DNA of 64,000 nt from Achromobacter sp. Marseille-Q4962 (GCF_943737005.1 NZ_CALSFU010000008.1:124001-188000), one strand, 5' to 3'; positions 11,206-19,555 are shown, numbered from the stretch's first letter. Notes: generated by a model not told the origin, from the letters alone. Numbers and translations are program-made.

Positions 11206-13494
11206 ATGGGTCCGTACCGCAAACTCTGGTTCATTCTCATCGCCGTGCTGGCGGTAACGTTTTCGCTGCTGGGCTACTACGGCGCCGAAGTCTACCGGCA
11301 GGCGCCGCCCATTCCGCAGCGGGTCGACACCGCCGACGGCCGGACGCTTTTCACGCAGAAGGACATCCTCGATGGCCAGACCGCATGGCAGTCCGTGGGC
11401 GGCATGCAATTGGGCTCGATCTGGGGCCACGGCGCCTACCAGGCGCCCGACTGGACCGCCGACTGGCTGCACCGCGAACTGACCGCGTGGCTGGACCTGG
11501 CCGCCCAGGCGCGCTACGGCATGCCGTACGCGGAACTGGATGCGCCGCGCCAGGCCGGCCTGCGCGAGGAACTGCGTGCCGAATACCGCGGCAACCGCGC
11601 CGATCCGGCCACCGGCGCGCTTACCGTGTCGGCGCGCCGCGCCCAGGCCATGGCACAGACGGCGGCCTATTACGACCAGTTGTTTTCCGATGCGCCGGCG
11701 CTGCACGAGAGCCGCGAGCATTTCGCCATGAAGGAAAACACGCTGCCCAGCGCCCAGCGCCGCGCCCAGCTCGCGCACTTCTTCTTCTGGACCGCCTGGG
11801 CCGCGGCGACGGAGCGGCCGGGCCACGAGGCCACCTATACCAACAACTGGCCGCACGAACCGCTCATCGGCAACCACCCCAGCGCGGAGAACATCATCTG
11901 GTCCATCGCCAGCGTGGTGATCCTGCTGGCCGGCGTGGGCCTGCTGGTGTGGGGCTGGGCCTTCCTGCGCGAGCACGACGAGCCGCTGCCGGCCCCCGCC
12001 GCGCAAGACCCGCTGACCACGTTCGCGCTCACGCCCTCGCAGCGCGCGCTGGGCAAGTACCTGTTCCTGGTGGCGGCCCTGTTCGTGTTCCAGGTCTTCA
12101 TCGGCGGCTTCACGGCGCACTACACCGTCGAAGGGCAGAAGTTCTACGGCGTGGACGTGTCGCAGTGGTTCCCGTATTCGCTGGTGCGCACCTGGCACAT
12201 CCAGGCGGCGCTGTTCTGGATCGCGACGGGGTTCCTGGCCGCGGGCCTGTTCCTGGCTCCCCTGATCAACGGCGGCAAAGACCCGAAACACCAGAAGCTG
12301 GGCGTGGACATTCTGTTCTGGGCGCTGGTCGTGGTGGTGGTCGGATCCTTCGTCGGCAACTATCTCGCCATCGCGCAGGTCATGCCGCCCGAGTGGAACT
12401 TCTGGCTCGGGCACCAGGGCTATGAATACGTGGACCTGGGCCGGCTGTGGCAGATCGGCAAGCTCGCGGGCATCGCCTTCTGGCTGCTGCTGATGGTGCG
12501 CGGCATCGCCCCCGCATTCAGAAAGCCCGGCGGCGACAAGAACCTGCTGGCGCTGCTCACCGCGTCGGTCGTGGCCATCGGGCTCTTCTACGGCGCGGGC
12601 CTGTTCTACGGCGAGCGCACCAACCTGTCCGTCATGGAGTACTGGCGCTGGTGGGTGGTGCACCTGTGGGTGGAAGGCTTCTTCGAAGTGTTCGCCACCA
12701 CGGCGCTGGCATTTGTCTTCTCGACGCTGGGGCTAGTGTCGCGGCCCATGGCGACGGCCGCCAGCCTGGCTTCGGCCTCGCTCTTCATGCTGGGCGGCAT
12801 CCCGGGCACCTTCCACCACCTGTACTTCGCGGGCACCACCACGCCGGTGATGGCGGTGGGGGCGAGCTTTTCCGCGCTGGAAGTGGTTCCGCTCATCGTG
12901 CTGGGCTACGAGGCCTGGGAAAACTGGCGGTTGCGCGAGCGCGCGCCCTGGATGGCGAACCTCAAGTGGCCCCTCATGTGCTTCGTGGCGGTGGCGTTCT
13001 GGAACATGCTGGGCGCGGGCGTTTTCGGCTTCATGATCAACCCGCCGATCTCGCTCTACTATATCCAGGGCCTCAACACCACGCCTGTGCATGCCCATGC
13101 CGCGCTGTTCGGGGTGTACGGATTCCTGGCGCTGGGCTTCACCCTGCTGGTGCTGCGCTACATCCGGCCGGATTACGTGCTGCGGCAAGGGCTCATGAAA
13201 ACCGCGTTCTGGGGGCTGAACCTGGGGCTCGCGCTGATGATCCTCACCAGCCTGCTGCCCATCGGCATCATCCAGTTCCACGCCAGCGTCAGCCAGGGCC
13301 TGTGGTATGCGCGCAGCGAGGCGTTCATGCAGCAGGACATTCTGCAGACCCTGCGCTGGGTGCGCACCTTCGGCGACGTGGTGTTCATCGCCGGCGCGGT
13401 TTCCATGGCGCTGCAGGTCGTGCTGGGCCTGCTGGGACGCGCGCGCATCCCGGCGCTGCCGCGCGACGCCGCCGCGGTGGGCGTGCCGCGCTGA
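11206..13494 (+). CDS. norB: quinol-dependent nitric oxide reductase (qNOR/NorZ)
   Basis: This 762-aa inner-membrane enzyme reduces NO to N2O with quinol electrons. It has an N-terminal membrane helix and a periplasmic domain without any CxxCH haem motif, which marks the single-subunit quinol type rather than cytochrome-dependent cNorB. About 12 haem-copper oxidase helices follow, with metal-site histidines in TWHIQAALFW, HLWVEGFFEVFATT (including catalytic-site glutamates), FHHLYFAG and HAHAALFG. No norC gene is present. Placement after ytfE and the NorR promoter points to NO detoxification rather than full denitrification, since no nir or nos genes are nearby. Confidence 0.93.
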   Translation: MGPYRKLWFILIAVLAVTFSLLGYYGAEVYRQAPPIPQRVDTADGRTLFTQKDILDGQTAWQSVGGMQLGSIWGHGAYQAPDWTADWLHRELTAWLDLAAQARYGMPYAELDAPRQAGLREELRAEYRGNRADPATGALTVSARRAQAMAQTAAYYDQLFSDAPALHESREHFAMKENTLPSAQRRAQLAHFFFWTAWAAATERPGHEATYTNNWPHEPLIGNHPSAENIIWSIASVVILLAGVGLLVWGWAFLREHDEPLPAPAAQDPLTTFALTPSQRALGKYLFLVAALFVFQVFIGGFTAHYTVEGQKFYGVDVSQWFPYSLVRTWHIQAALFWIATGFLAAGLFLAPLINGGKDPKHQKLGVDILFWALVVVVVGSFVGNYLAIAQVMPPEWNFWLGHQGYEYVDLGRLWQIGKLAGIAFWLLLMVRGIAPAFRKPGGDKNLLALLTASVVAIGLFYGAGLFYGERTNLSVMEYWRWWVVHLWVEGFFEVFATTALAFVFSTLGLVSRPMATAASLASASLFMLGGIPGTFHHLYFAGTTTPVMAVGASFSALEVVPLIVLGYEAWENWRLRERAPWMANLKWPLMCFVAVAFWNMLGAGVFGFMINPPISLYYIQGLNTTPVHAHAALFGVYGFLALGFTLLVLRYIRPDYVLRQGLMKTAFWGLNLGLALMILTSLLPIGIIQFHASVSQGLWYARSEAFMQQDILQTLRWVRTFGDVVFIAGAVSMALQVVLGLLGRARIPALPRDAAAVGVPR

Positions 13495-13508
13495 GCGGCA
13501 AGACGAAG

Positions 13509-13530
13509 GCGGTCCGCGCCCGCGGACCGC
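13509..13530. terminator. 10-bp hairpin between norB and fdxA
   Basis: GCGGTCCGCG (13509-13518) and CGCGGACCGC (13521-13530) form a perfect 10-bp stem with a 2-base loop in the 56-bp gap between norB and fdxA. There is no T run, so partial termination or mRNA 3'-end protection is more likely than full termination. Confidence 0.5.
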
Positions 13531-13550
13531 CGTCCAACCGGAGAGAGCGC

Positions 13551-13880
13551 ATGACCCATGTCGTTACCGAGCCGTGCATACGCTGCAAATACACCCGCTG
13601 CGTGGTCGTCTGTCCGGTGGATGCCTTCCGCGAAGGCGCCGACATGCTGGTCATCGACCCGGGCGACTGTATCGACTGCACGCTTTGCGTTCCCGCCTGT
13701 CCGGTCGGCGCGATTTTTTTCGAAGCGGACGTGCCCGCGGACCAGCGGGATTTCGTCGAAATCAATGCCCGGCTGGCCACGCGCTGGCCGGTCATCGCGC
13801 GGGGCAAGAACGCCTTGCCGGACGCCGACCGATGGGCCGGCGTGCAAGCCAAGCGCGCCTTCCTCGACGAGGGGCCGTAG
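13551..13880 (+). CDS. fdxA: 7Fe ferredoxin FdxA
   Basis: This 109-aa low-potential electron carrier holds one [3Fe-4S] and one [4Fe-4S] cluster. By comparison with Azotobacter FdI, C9, C17 and C50 would bind the 3Fe cluster and C21, C40, C43 and C46 the 4Fe cluster. The motifs CIRCKYTRCVVVCP and CIDCTLCVPACP are clear. The free cysteine at position 24 of FdI is alanine here. GGAGAGAGCGC precedes the ATG. It lies 56 bp after norB on the same strand and may be partly cotranscribed with it. Its redox partner could be the ferredoxin reductase at 43593, an inference only. Confidence 0.92.
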   Translation: MTHVVTEPCIRCKYTRCVVVCPVDAFREGADMLVIDPGDCIDCTLCVPACPVGAIFFEADVPADQRDFVEINARLATRWPVIARGKNALPDADRWAGVQAKRAFLDEGP

Positions 13881-13919
13881 GGACGAAGCGGCGCAGGGGC
13901 GGGCGCCCGCGCGTTGCCG

Positions 13920-14615
13920 TCATACCGAGGCGCGCACCAGCGCCAGGCGGATCTTCTCGATCGCGCGCGACGGGCTCAGCTGCTTGGGACAGACTTCGGT
14001 GCAGTTCATGATTGTGCGGCAGCGGTAGAGCCTGTACACGTCGTCCAGGTAGGCCAGCCGCTCGGCCGTCGCCGTGTCGCGCGAATCCGCGATGAAGCGG
14101 TACGCCTGCAGCAGCCCGGCCGGGCCGATGAACTTGTCGGGATTCCACCAGTACGACGGGCAGAACCCGCTGCAACAGGCGCACAGAATGCACTCGTACA
14201 GGCCGTCCAGCCGCTCGCGCGCCTCGGGCGACTGCAGGCGCTCGCGCTCGGGCGGCGGTTCGCGGTTGATGAGATACGGGCGGATTTCTTCGTAATGCGC
14301 GAAGAACTGCGTCATGTCCACGATGAGGTCGCGGATGACCGGAAACCCCGGCAGCGGCCGCAGCACCACCGGCTCTTTCAGCGCGCGCAAGGGCTGGATG
14401 CAGGCCAGGCCGTTGCGGCCGTTGATGTTCATCGCGTCCGAGCCGCACACGCCTTCGCGGCACGACCGCCGGAACGACAGGCTGTCGTCCAGGCCCTTGA
14501 GCCGCACCAGCGCGTCCAGCAGCATGCGGTCGCCGGGCGAATCGGGCAGGTCGTACTCCTGCATGCGCGGGCGGGCGTCCGTATCGGGGTCGTAGCGGTA
14601 GACCTGGAAGCGCAT
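13920..14615 (-). CDS. sdhB: succinate dehydrogenase/fumarate reductase iron-sulfur subunit
   Basis: This 231-aa electron-transfer subunit of complex II carries all three cluster motifs: [2Fe-2S] CREGVCGSDAMNINGRNGLAC, and the [4Fe-4S]/[3Fe-4S] cysteines in CILCACCSGFCP and CRTIMNCTEVCPKQL. The sequence is typical SdhB rather than FrdB (SFRRSCREGVCGSD, SYWWNPDKFIGPAGLLQAYRF). It acts on the cytoplasmic face of the inner membrane between the flavoprotein and the quinone site. It follows sdhD by 21 bp, in the place where sdhA would normally lie, and no flavoprotein gene is present. It ends convergent with fdxA. Confidence 0.92.
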   Translation of the reverse strand: MRFQVYRYDPDTDARPRMQEYDLPDSPGDRMLLDALVRLKGLDDSLSFRRSCREGVCGSDAMNINGRNGLACIQPLRALKEPVVLRPLPGFPVIRDLIVDMTQFFAHYEEIRPYLINREPPPERERLQSPEARERLDGLYECILCACCSGFCPSYWWNPDKFIGPAGLLQAYRFIADSRDTATAERLAYLDDVYRLYRCRTIMNCTEVCPKQLSPSRAIEKIRLALVRASV

Positions 14616-14636
14616 GGCGTGGGCCTGCGGCGGGAT

Positions 14637-14969
14637 TCAGAAAACCCGCGCCAGCGCCAGCAGCACGCGCAGGAACACCAGCCCCAGCGCGCTCGCCGCC
14701 AACGCCAGCACGGCAAGCCGCAGCCACGGACGGTGGATGTAGTCCAGCGCCACGTCGCGCGCACCCACCCAGCCGTGCAGGCATAGCGCCGCAGCCACCG
14801 CCAGGATCAGCGTGCCGCCCAGCGGATGGCGCGCGAACGCCGCCCACGTGTGGTAGTCCGGCGGCCCCGCCGCCAGCAGAAAGCCCGCCAGCGCGGCGGC
14901 CGCCGCCAGCAGCGCCAGCGCGCTCAGGCGCTGCATCAGCCAGGCGCGCTGGCCCGTGAATTGCCTCAT
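14637..14969 (-). CDS. sdhD: succinate dehydrogenase membrane anchor subunit SdhD
   Basis: This 110-aa membrane subunit of complex II has three predicted transmembrane helices. The haem-b/quinone signature LHGWVGARDVALDYIH is visible, with the histidine at the haem-ligand position and the conserved Asp-Tyr pair. The ATG at 14969 overlaps the sdhC stop (ATGA), so longer in-frame starts are rejected. It is translationally coupled to sdhC and is followed 21 bp later by sdhB. Confidence 0.88.
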   Translation of the reverse strand: MRQFTGQRAWLMQRLSALALLAAAAALAGFLLAAGPPDYHTWAAFARHPLGGTLILAVAAALCLHGWVGARDVALDYIHRPWLRLAVLALAASALGLVFLRVLLALARVF

Positions 14970-15406
14970 GCCGCCCTCCATGCGATCAGCAGCGCCAGCG
15001 CCGCCAGCAGCGCCAGCGCCAGCACGATCCGCGCGCTCGCCCGCGCCGTGCGCAGGCGAGCGCCCAGGCCGGCGTCCATCAGCAAGTGGCGTATGCCCGC
15101 CAGCAGGTGAAAACAGAACGCCCATAGAAACACGAACACCAGCGGCGCGGCCCAGGGCGAACGCAGCGCGGCGGCCAGCGCGTCATACTCCGCCTGGCCG
15201 CGCAGCGACCGGGACAGCAGATCCGGCGCCCAGGGAACGAACAGCAGCAGACAGACGCCGGAAATCCGGTGCCCGATCGACACGAGCGCACCCACCGGAA
15301 ACCGGATCGCAAACAGGTTCAGAAAACGCGGCAGCCGTGCTGGATCGAGACGGCCGCCCACGGCCGAAACCGCCTTGCGCCGGGAGGCGGCGGCCGCGCG
15401 CGCCAT
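14966..15406 (-). CDS. sdhC: succinate dehydrogenase cytochrome b556 subunit SdhC
   Basis: This 146-aa membrane subunit of complex II binds haem b with SdhD and forms the quinone site. It shows the family signature RFPVGALVSIGHRISGV and the later FCFHLLAGIRHLLMDAG, where a histidine is the usual haem ligand. Three hydrophobic helices fit the fold. It is first in an sdhC-sdhD-sdhB string lacking sdhA. The N-terminus is slightly extended (MARAAAASRRKAVSAVGG); an internal start is possible. A GC hairpin (15442-15468) separates it from the haemoglobin gene upstream. Confidence 0.88.
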   Translation of the reverse strand: MARAAAASRRKAVSAVGGRLDPARLPRFLNLFAIRFPVGALVSIGHRISGVCLLLFVPWAPDLLSRSLRGQAEYDALAAALRSPWAAPLVFVFLWAFCFHLLAGIRHLLMDAGLGARLRTARASARIVLALALLAALALLIAWRAA

Positions 15407-15441
15407 GTCAGCGGCTCCCGCCTGCCAGGCAGGGCGGGGCG

Positions 15442-15468
15442 GCGACGCGGCGCGCGCCGCCGCGTCGC
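15442..15468. terminator. 11-bp GC hairpin between truncated haemoglobin and sdhC
   Basis: GCGACGCGGCG (15442-15452) pairs with CGCCGCGTCGC (15458-15468) around a 5-base loop. It lies downstream of the haemoglobin stop on the minus strand and just upstream of sdhC, so it may separate the two transcription units. No T tract is present. Confidence 0.45.
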
Positions 15469-15483
15469 AAGGGCGGGCGCGGC

Positions 15484-15888
15484 TCAGCCATCCTGCAACC
15501 CGGCGGGCGGCGTCTCGGGCGCGCGGCTCAGCTGATAGCCGTACCAGAGACTCTGGGCAATGCGTTGCGCCATCTCCACGGCGTGCCCCGCCATCGCCTG
15601 GTTCGGCTGCGCCGCGGCCGTCTCGCGGAACAGCGCCAGCCAGCGCTGGAACAGCTCGGCGCTCAAGTCGGGCAGCGCAATATGCTTGGGCATGGGCGTG
15701 CCCGTGAACCGCCGCGTGCCGCGCAGAATCGACGACCAGAAATCCACCAGCTTGGCCAGGTGCTCGTCCCAGTCGCGGACATGGCCATTGAAAATCGGCC
15801 CCAGCCGCTCATCGCGGCGCACGGCGGCATAAAACTGGTGCACCAGGTCCGTGATGGCTTCTTCGGTGCAAAGATCCGGCGACCGCAC
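15484..15888 (-). CDS. group III truncated haemoglobin
   Basis: This 134-aa globin resembles the Campylobacter Ctb class (trHbP). Recognisable features are the short N-terminus, FYAAVRRDERLGPIFNGHV, the WDEHLAKLVDFWSSILRGTRRFTGTPMPKH stretch with the proximal-side histidine, and LFQRWLALF. Such globins are usually linked to NO or oxygen chemistry. The start is a GTG preceded at good spacing by AGGAGG. A strong NsrR-like operator lies 17 bp upstream of the start, supporting NO induction independent of NorR. The gene is separated from sdhCDB by a hairpin. Confidence 0.85.
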   Translation of the reverse strand: MRSPDLCTEEAITDLVHQFYAAVRRDERLGPIFNGHVRDWDEHLAKLVDFWSSILRGTRRFTGTPMPKHIALPDLSAELFQRWLALFRETAAAQPNQAMAGHAVEMAQRIAQSLWYGYQLSRAPETPPAGLQDG

Positions 15889-15901
15889 GGCGCCTCCTGT
15901 T

Positions 15902-15930
15902 TATAAGATATACGTTCAATGCATCTTATA
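15902..15930 (-). promoter_or_regulatory. NsrR-like operator upstream of the truncated haemoglobin
   Basis: The 23-bp site 15905-15927 has arms AAGAT and AATGCATCTT and matches 18 of 22 defined positions of the NsrR palindrome (AAGATGCATTT and its complement around a central base). Flanking TATA on both sides extends the symmetry to 15902-15930. NsrR is an Rrf2-family iron-sulfur repressor released by NO. No nsrR gene lies in this window. Confidence 0.72.
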
Positions 15931-15995
15931 TCGGGGCTTGCAGCTTGAAAAGCGCTGCGCCGGGTTCGGGCGGAAATCGGGCAGGCACGAGAGGT

Positions 15996-16414
15996 TCAGC
16001 CCATTTCATGCGCTGAACGGGAGGCGTAATCGTCGCGGGGAAGCCGCCGACGGACTATCCGGCAAGTTCGGGCCAGGGTTTCGATGAGCGCCTCGGGATT
16101 CCGTTCGATCACGTCAAGCCGCGCCAGCGACGGTCCCCTCGGAGAGCGGTCGCCGCGCTCCCAGTGCCGCAGGGTCGCCCTGGAAAAGCCGAACCGCGCG
16201 GCGAACTGCTCCCGGGGCATGCCCACTTTGGGCCCGCACGGCCCTTGCGTCGACGGGGCGCGGACGGTGCACGCGCACGCCGCCCGCGCCTTCCATGATG
16301 CGTCCGGCTCTGGGGGGATCGGGCCAGATCGCCGATGAGGCCCTGGCGCTCTTCGGCGCTCAGGCGCTTCCCGGGCTGGAGGATGTAGGAGGGCAGTCCG
16401 GCAACGGCGTGCAT
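15996..16414 (-). pseudogene. decayed HigBA/RelE-type toxin-antitoxin module
   Basis: On the minus strand from ATG 16414, one frame gives a RelE/HigB-like toxin start ([21 protein letters not shown], then LIGDLARSP). A run of six C (16315-16320 region) then breaks the frame. The next frame continues with the toxin motif RIMEGAGGVRV, and runs without the rest of the toxin into PVDARAVRAQ. A second frameshift near 16225-16235 restores an XRE antitoxin helix-turn-helix, GMPREQFAARFGFSRATLRHWE, ending NPEALIETLA. So the toxin is frameshifted and truncated, and the antitoxin has lost its own start and frame. The final 24 codons to 15996 look like read-through. Confidence 0.6.
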
Positions 16415-16563
16415 TGATGGGCCCGAGCCTGGCGCGACTTTTCGCGGAATGCGCGGGAGGGCGCTGGAACGGCGGCAGAAAATCCGGCATGCGGCCCGTG
16501 TGCGTGTTCCGCGACGCAATTGCGGCCTGGCTGGCCCTGGGGCGACGTGGCTCCCCCGCGCGT

Positions 16564-17490
16564 TTACTCGATGTTCTGCGCCTGCTCCCGCATCTGCTCG
16601 ATGAGCAGCTTCAGGTCCATGGCGGCGCGGGTCACTTCCAGGCTGCCGGCCTTGGAGCCCAAGGTGTTGGCTTCGCGGTTCATTTCCTGGAACAGGAAGT
16701 CCAGGCGCTTGCCGGCGCTGCCGGCGTGTTTTTTGCCGCCCGCTTTGCCGCCGTCGGTGAGCAGGTGGCGCAATTCCTCCAGGTGCGAGCGCAGGCGCGA
16801 CAGTTCCTCGGCCACGTCGATGCGCAGGGCGAAAAGGGTGGCTTCCTGCGACAGGCGCTCGGACAGCTCTTCGCCGCTGATGTGGGCGAAGCCGCCGGGA
16901 AAAGCCGCTTCGACGCTTTCGCGCAGCTTGAGCGCCAGCTTGTCGCGGTGCTCGGCGAGCAACTGCGGCAGGTGGGCTTCGACCGTGTCCACGATGCGCC
17001 CCACGCCGTCGGCGCAGTCGCGCATCATGGCCGCGAGCCGTTCGCCTTCGCGCGCGCGACCATCCTGCAGTTGGGCCAGCGCCTGCTGGGCAGCCTGCAT
17101 GCAGGCCGCGCCCCATATCTGCGGGTCCAGCGCGTCGCCGGCGCGCTGGCCGGGCCAGTTGAAGAGTTCGACCAGGCGCGGCGCGGAAATGTCGGGAATG
17201 ATGCGGCGCGCGGCCTGCAGCTGTTCGGCCAGTCCTTCCAGCCAGGCCGGGTCCAGCGCGGCGAGTTCGGCCGAGGCGTTGCGCGTGTAGGAGACGCGCA
17301 CCTCGACCTTGCCGCGCCCGAGATGCGAGGTCAGCAGTTCGCGCAGCGGCGTCTCCACGTGGCGCAGCTCGTCGGGCAGGCGGAAGTACAGGTCGAGAAA
17401 GCGGCTGTTGACGCTGCGCAGTTCGACGGCGAGCGTACCTTGTTCGAGGTCTGCGCGGGCGTTGCCGAAAGCGGTCATGCTGCGGATCAT
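16564..17490 (-). CDS. yicC: YicC/YloC family endoribonuclease
   Basis: This 308-aa protein starts [11 protein letters not shown], the diagnostic YicC N-terminus, and ends with the DUF1732 domain: [21 protein letters not shown] and [17 protein letters not shown]. Members are endoribonucleases implicated in small-RNA turnover and stress survival. The ATG at 17490 is the only family-consistent start, although the frame stays open upstream. It is divergent from rph across 198 bp. In related genomes gmk, yicC and rph lie close together, so the toxin-antitoxin remnant and NO block may be insertions. Confidence 0.93.
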   Translation of the reverse strand: MIRSMTAFGNARADLEQGTLAVELRSVNSRFLDLYFRLPDELRHVETPLRELLTSHLGRGKVEVRVSYTRNASAELAALDPAWLEGLAEQLQAARRIIPDISAPRLVELFNWPGQRAGDALDPQIWGAACMQAAQQALAQLQDGRAREGERLAAMMRDCADGVGRIVDTVEAHLPQLLAEHRDKLALKLRESVEAAFPGGFAHISGEELSERLSQEATLFALRIDVAEELSRLRSHLEELRHLLTDGGKAGGKKHAGSAGKRLDFLFQEMNREANTLGSKAGSLEVTRAAMDLKLLIEQMREQAQNIE

Positions 17491-17688
17491 GGCGAGGTGT
17501 CCTGGTATGGCGATAAATGGGAACAGGGCGGGGCGCGTCGCCGCGACCGGCCCGATATCGCGGCAGGATACTCCAAGCGCGCGGTCCGCGCCGCCTCCGC
17601 CTCGTACAATGCGGCGGATCCCCGGGTCGGGCCCCGCGAGGCGGCCCGCGCCGGGACGACACCGATCTTCATCGCTACGGAGCTTGCC

Positions 17689-18426
17689 TTGAACACTTCT
17701 TCCGCCATCGCGCGGCCCTCGGGCCGCGCCGTCGACCAGCTGCGCCCCTTCAGCCTGGAGCGCGGCTACACGCGCTACGCCGAAGGGTCGGTGCTGGTCA
17801 GGGCCGGCGACACCCGCGTACTGTGCACCGCCAGCGTGCTGGACAAGGTGCCGCCTTTCCTGAAAGGCCGCGGCGAGGGCTGGGTGACGGCCGAATACGG
17901 CATGCTGCCCCGCGCCACCCACACGCGCGGCGACCGCGAGGCCGCCCGCGGCAAGCAGAGCGGCCGCACCCAGGAAATCCAGCGCCTCATCGGCCGCAGC
18001 CTGCGCGCGGTCTTCGACCTGAAAGCGCTCGGCGAGCGCACCCTGCACCTGGACTGCGACGTGCTGCAGGCCGACGGCGGCACGCGCTGCGCCAGCATCA
18101 CCGGCGCCTGGGTGGCGGCGGCCGACGCGGTCAACTTGCTGATGCGGCGCGGCGACCTGGCGGCCAACCCCATCCGCGACGCGGTGGCCGCGGTGTCGGT
18201 GGGGCTGGTGCAGGGCCGCGCGGTGCTGGATCTGGACTACCAGGAAGATTCCGCCTGCGACGCCGACGTGAATGTGGTGATGACCGGCAGCGGGGCGTTC
18301 GTGGAAGTCCAGGGCACGGGCGAGGGCGCCACCTTCACGCGCGCCGAGCTGGACGCCATGCTGGCCCTGGCCGAAACCGGCATTGCCGGGCTGGTGCGGG
18401 CGCAGCGCGAGGCGCTGGGCGGCTGA
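17689..18426 (+). CDS. rph: ribonuclease PH
   Basis: RNase PH is a phosphorolytic 3' exoribonuclease that trims tRNA precursors. The 245-aa protein shows [65 protein letters not shown] and [21 protein letters not shown], all core family segments, including the phosphate-binding arginines. No ATG fits: the start appears to be the TTG at 17689 ([13 protein letters not shown]), preceded by GGAG at suitable spacing. It is divergent from yicC; downstream lies the bicupin gene on the other strand. Confidence 0.93.
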   Translation: MNTSSAIARPSGRAVDQLRPFSLERGYTRYAEGSVLVRAGDTRVLCTASVLDKVPPFLKGRGEGWVTAEYGMLPRATHTRGDREAARGKQSGRTQEIQRLIGRSLRAVFDLKALGERTLHLDCDVLQADGGTRCASITGAWVAAADAVNLLMRRGDLAANPIRDAVAAVSVGLVQGRAVLDLDYQEDSACDADVNVVMTGSGAFVEVQGTGEGATFTRAELDAMLALAETGIAGLVRAQREALGG

Positions 18427-18479
18427 GCAGGGCGGAGCGCGGCCGCCCGGTGCGCCATGCGCGCCGGGCCGGCCTGTGG

Positions 18480-19403
18480 CTATCCGCGGTCCGGCGCGGC
18501 GGGCGGCGAGATGCGCACGGGGGTGGGCCGCTGCGCCTGCCAGTCGCCGGGGGCGCGGTTGCCGAAGCGCAGCGGATCGCCGTGCGCGGAGGTGAATCCG
18601 TACAGTTCCGGGCTCGACGGGCCGTCCTCCCAGAGGGCGGGCCCTTCGGCCCACAGAAGCAGGCTTGCGCCGTAGCGGGATTCGAAGCGCAGTTGCGCGT
18701 CGGGCTCCATGATGACGAAATCGCCCGCCTTCGCGTCCAGGGACTTGCCCTGGCAGTGGAATCGCACGTCTCCTCCCAGCACATACAGGTCCACCAGCGC
18801 CGTCAGCCGGTGGGCGGGAACGCAGGCGCCGGGCAGCAGCATGAGCTGGGTCATGCGCCGTTGGTGCGGCGTGTTGGCATAGTCGTAGACGAGGCGGCGC
18901 GTCAGGCCCGGTACCCGCGTGGCGGATACCGGCACGGCGTCCAGCATGATGTTGAGGTCGGGCAGGTGTTCGGGAAACGCGTTCTCGAATGCCGCATGGC
19001 GGTTGCCCGCATGCAGGCTGTGGGTGACGTCCGGCCCGTAGGCGACCGGGCCTTCCATCCGGCCCACCGTGAGCGTGGGCAGATAGGCGATGGCGTCATG
19101 GGTGGAGCCGGGGAAATTGATGCCGAGCTCGCCGGCGCCCGTCGTGCCCTGGTAATCCGTCAAGGCGCCGGAGAGAAAGTAGCTGAACGCGTTGCCCAGG
19201 TGCTGGTGCACTCCGGTCCGGGTGAGGGTGTCGAAGAACATGAACCCGAACGACTGTCCGGTCCGGTCGTCGCGCCGGACGATCTTCTGCGCCAGCCCGG
19301 CCTTGCCCACATCCTGCCAGGGCTGTCCGGATACGTCATACACGTACACACCCGGCTGCCGGGCCATGCGCCCCGCCTTGTTGTCTTCCATTACGGCCTG
19401 CAT
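18480..19403 (-). CDS. double-cupin protein, putative ring-cleavage or sensor-type cupin
   Basis: The 307-aa protein contains two cupin-like halves. The N-terminal half has TRTGVHQHLGNAFSYFLSGAL and THDAIAYLPTL. The C-terminal half has MLLPGACVPAHRLTALVDLYVLGGDV and GDFVIMEPDAQLRFES. This resembles ChrR-like and dihydroxyacetophenone-dioxygenase-like bicupins, but several metal-ligand histidines are unclear, so the activity is unknown. GGAG precedes the ATG at 19403. It is divergent from the marR gene, and a 24-bp perfect palindrome lies between them, so it is probably a MarR target together with the SDR and MFS genes downstream. Confidence 0.7.
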   Translation of the reverse strand: MQAVMEDNKAGRMARQPGVYVYDVSGQPWQDVGKAGLAQKIVRRDDRTGQSFGFMFFDTLTRTGVHQHLGNAFSYFLSGALTDYQGTTGAGELGINFPGSTHDAIAYLPTLTVGRMEGPVAYGPDVTHSLHAGNRHAAFENAFPEHLPDLNIMLDAVPVSATRVPGLTRRLVYDYANTPHQRRMTQLMLLPGACVPAHRLTALVDLYVLGGDVRFHCQGKSLDAKAGDFVIMEPDAQLRFESRYGASLLLWAEGPALWEDGPSSPELYGFTSAHGDPLRFGNRAPGDWQAQRPTPVRISPPAAPDRG

Positions 19404-19440
19404 TGCTGTCTCCTGTCGAAATTCGGCGCCTTCAATGGCT

Positions 19441-19464
19441 ATTTATTATCATATGATAATAAAT
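19441..19464. promoter_or_regulatory. 24-bp perfect palindromic operator (MarR, copy 1)
   Basis: ATTTATTATCAT is followed directly by its exact complement ATGATAATAAAT. It lies between the divergent bicupin gene (start 19403) and marR (start 19556), in a GC-rich setting where such AT-rich symmetry stands out. A closely related copy occurs at 20921-20938. MarR dimers bind palindromes of this kind, so autorepression and repression of the bicupin gene are likely. Confidence 0.75.
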
Positions 19465-19555
19465 CGTCGGCGGCGACCCCGAATGGCTTTGCCGTCGCGG
19501 GCCGTGGATGGCATAGAATTCCACGCTCTCGGCCCAAGCCTATCTATCCAGCCTT

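Noticed and set aside
10480-13494. 1004-codon open frame suggesting a ytfE-norB fusion
   Set aside because: The ytfE protein lies in a different frame of the same DNA. The upstream part of this frame is arginine/proline-rich shadow; norB has its own ATG at 11206.
13560-13880. FdxA judged broken because position 25 is Ala instead of Cys
   Set aside because: In the Azotobacter reference that cysteine (C24) is not a cluster ligand; all seven ligands are present here.
16109-17662. Extra minus-strand gene covering yicC and the toxin-antitoxin remnant
   Set aside because: The upstream part is a shadow frame of yicC. Only the last part contains real (toxin) sequence, already described as a remnant.
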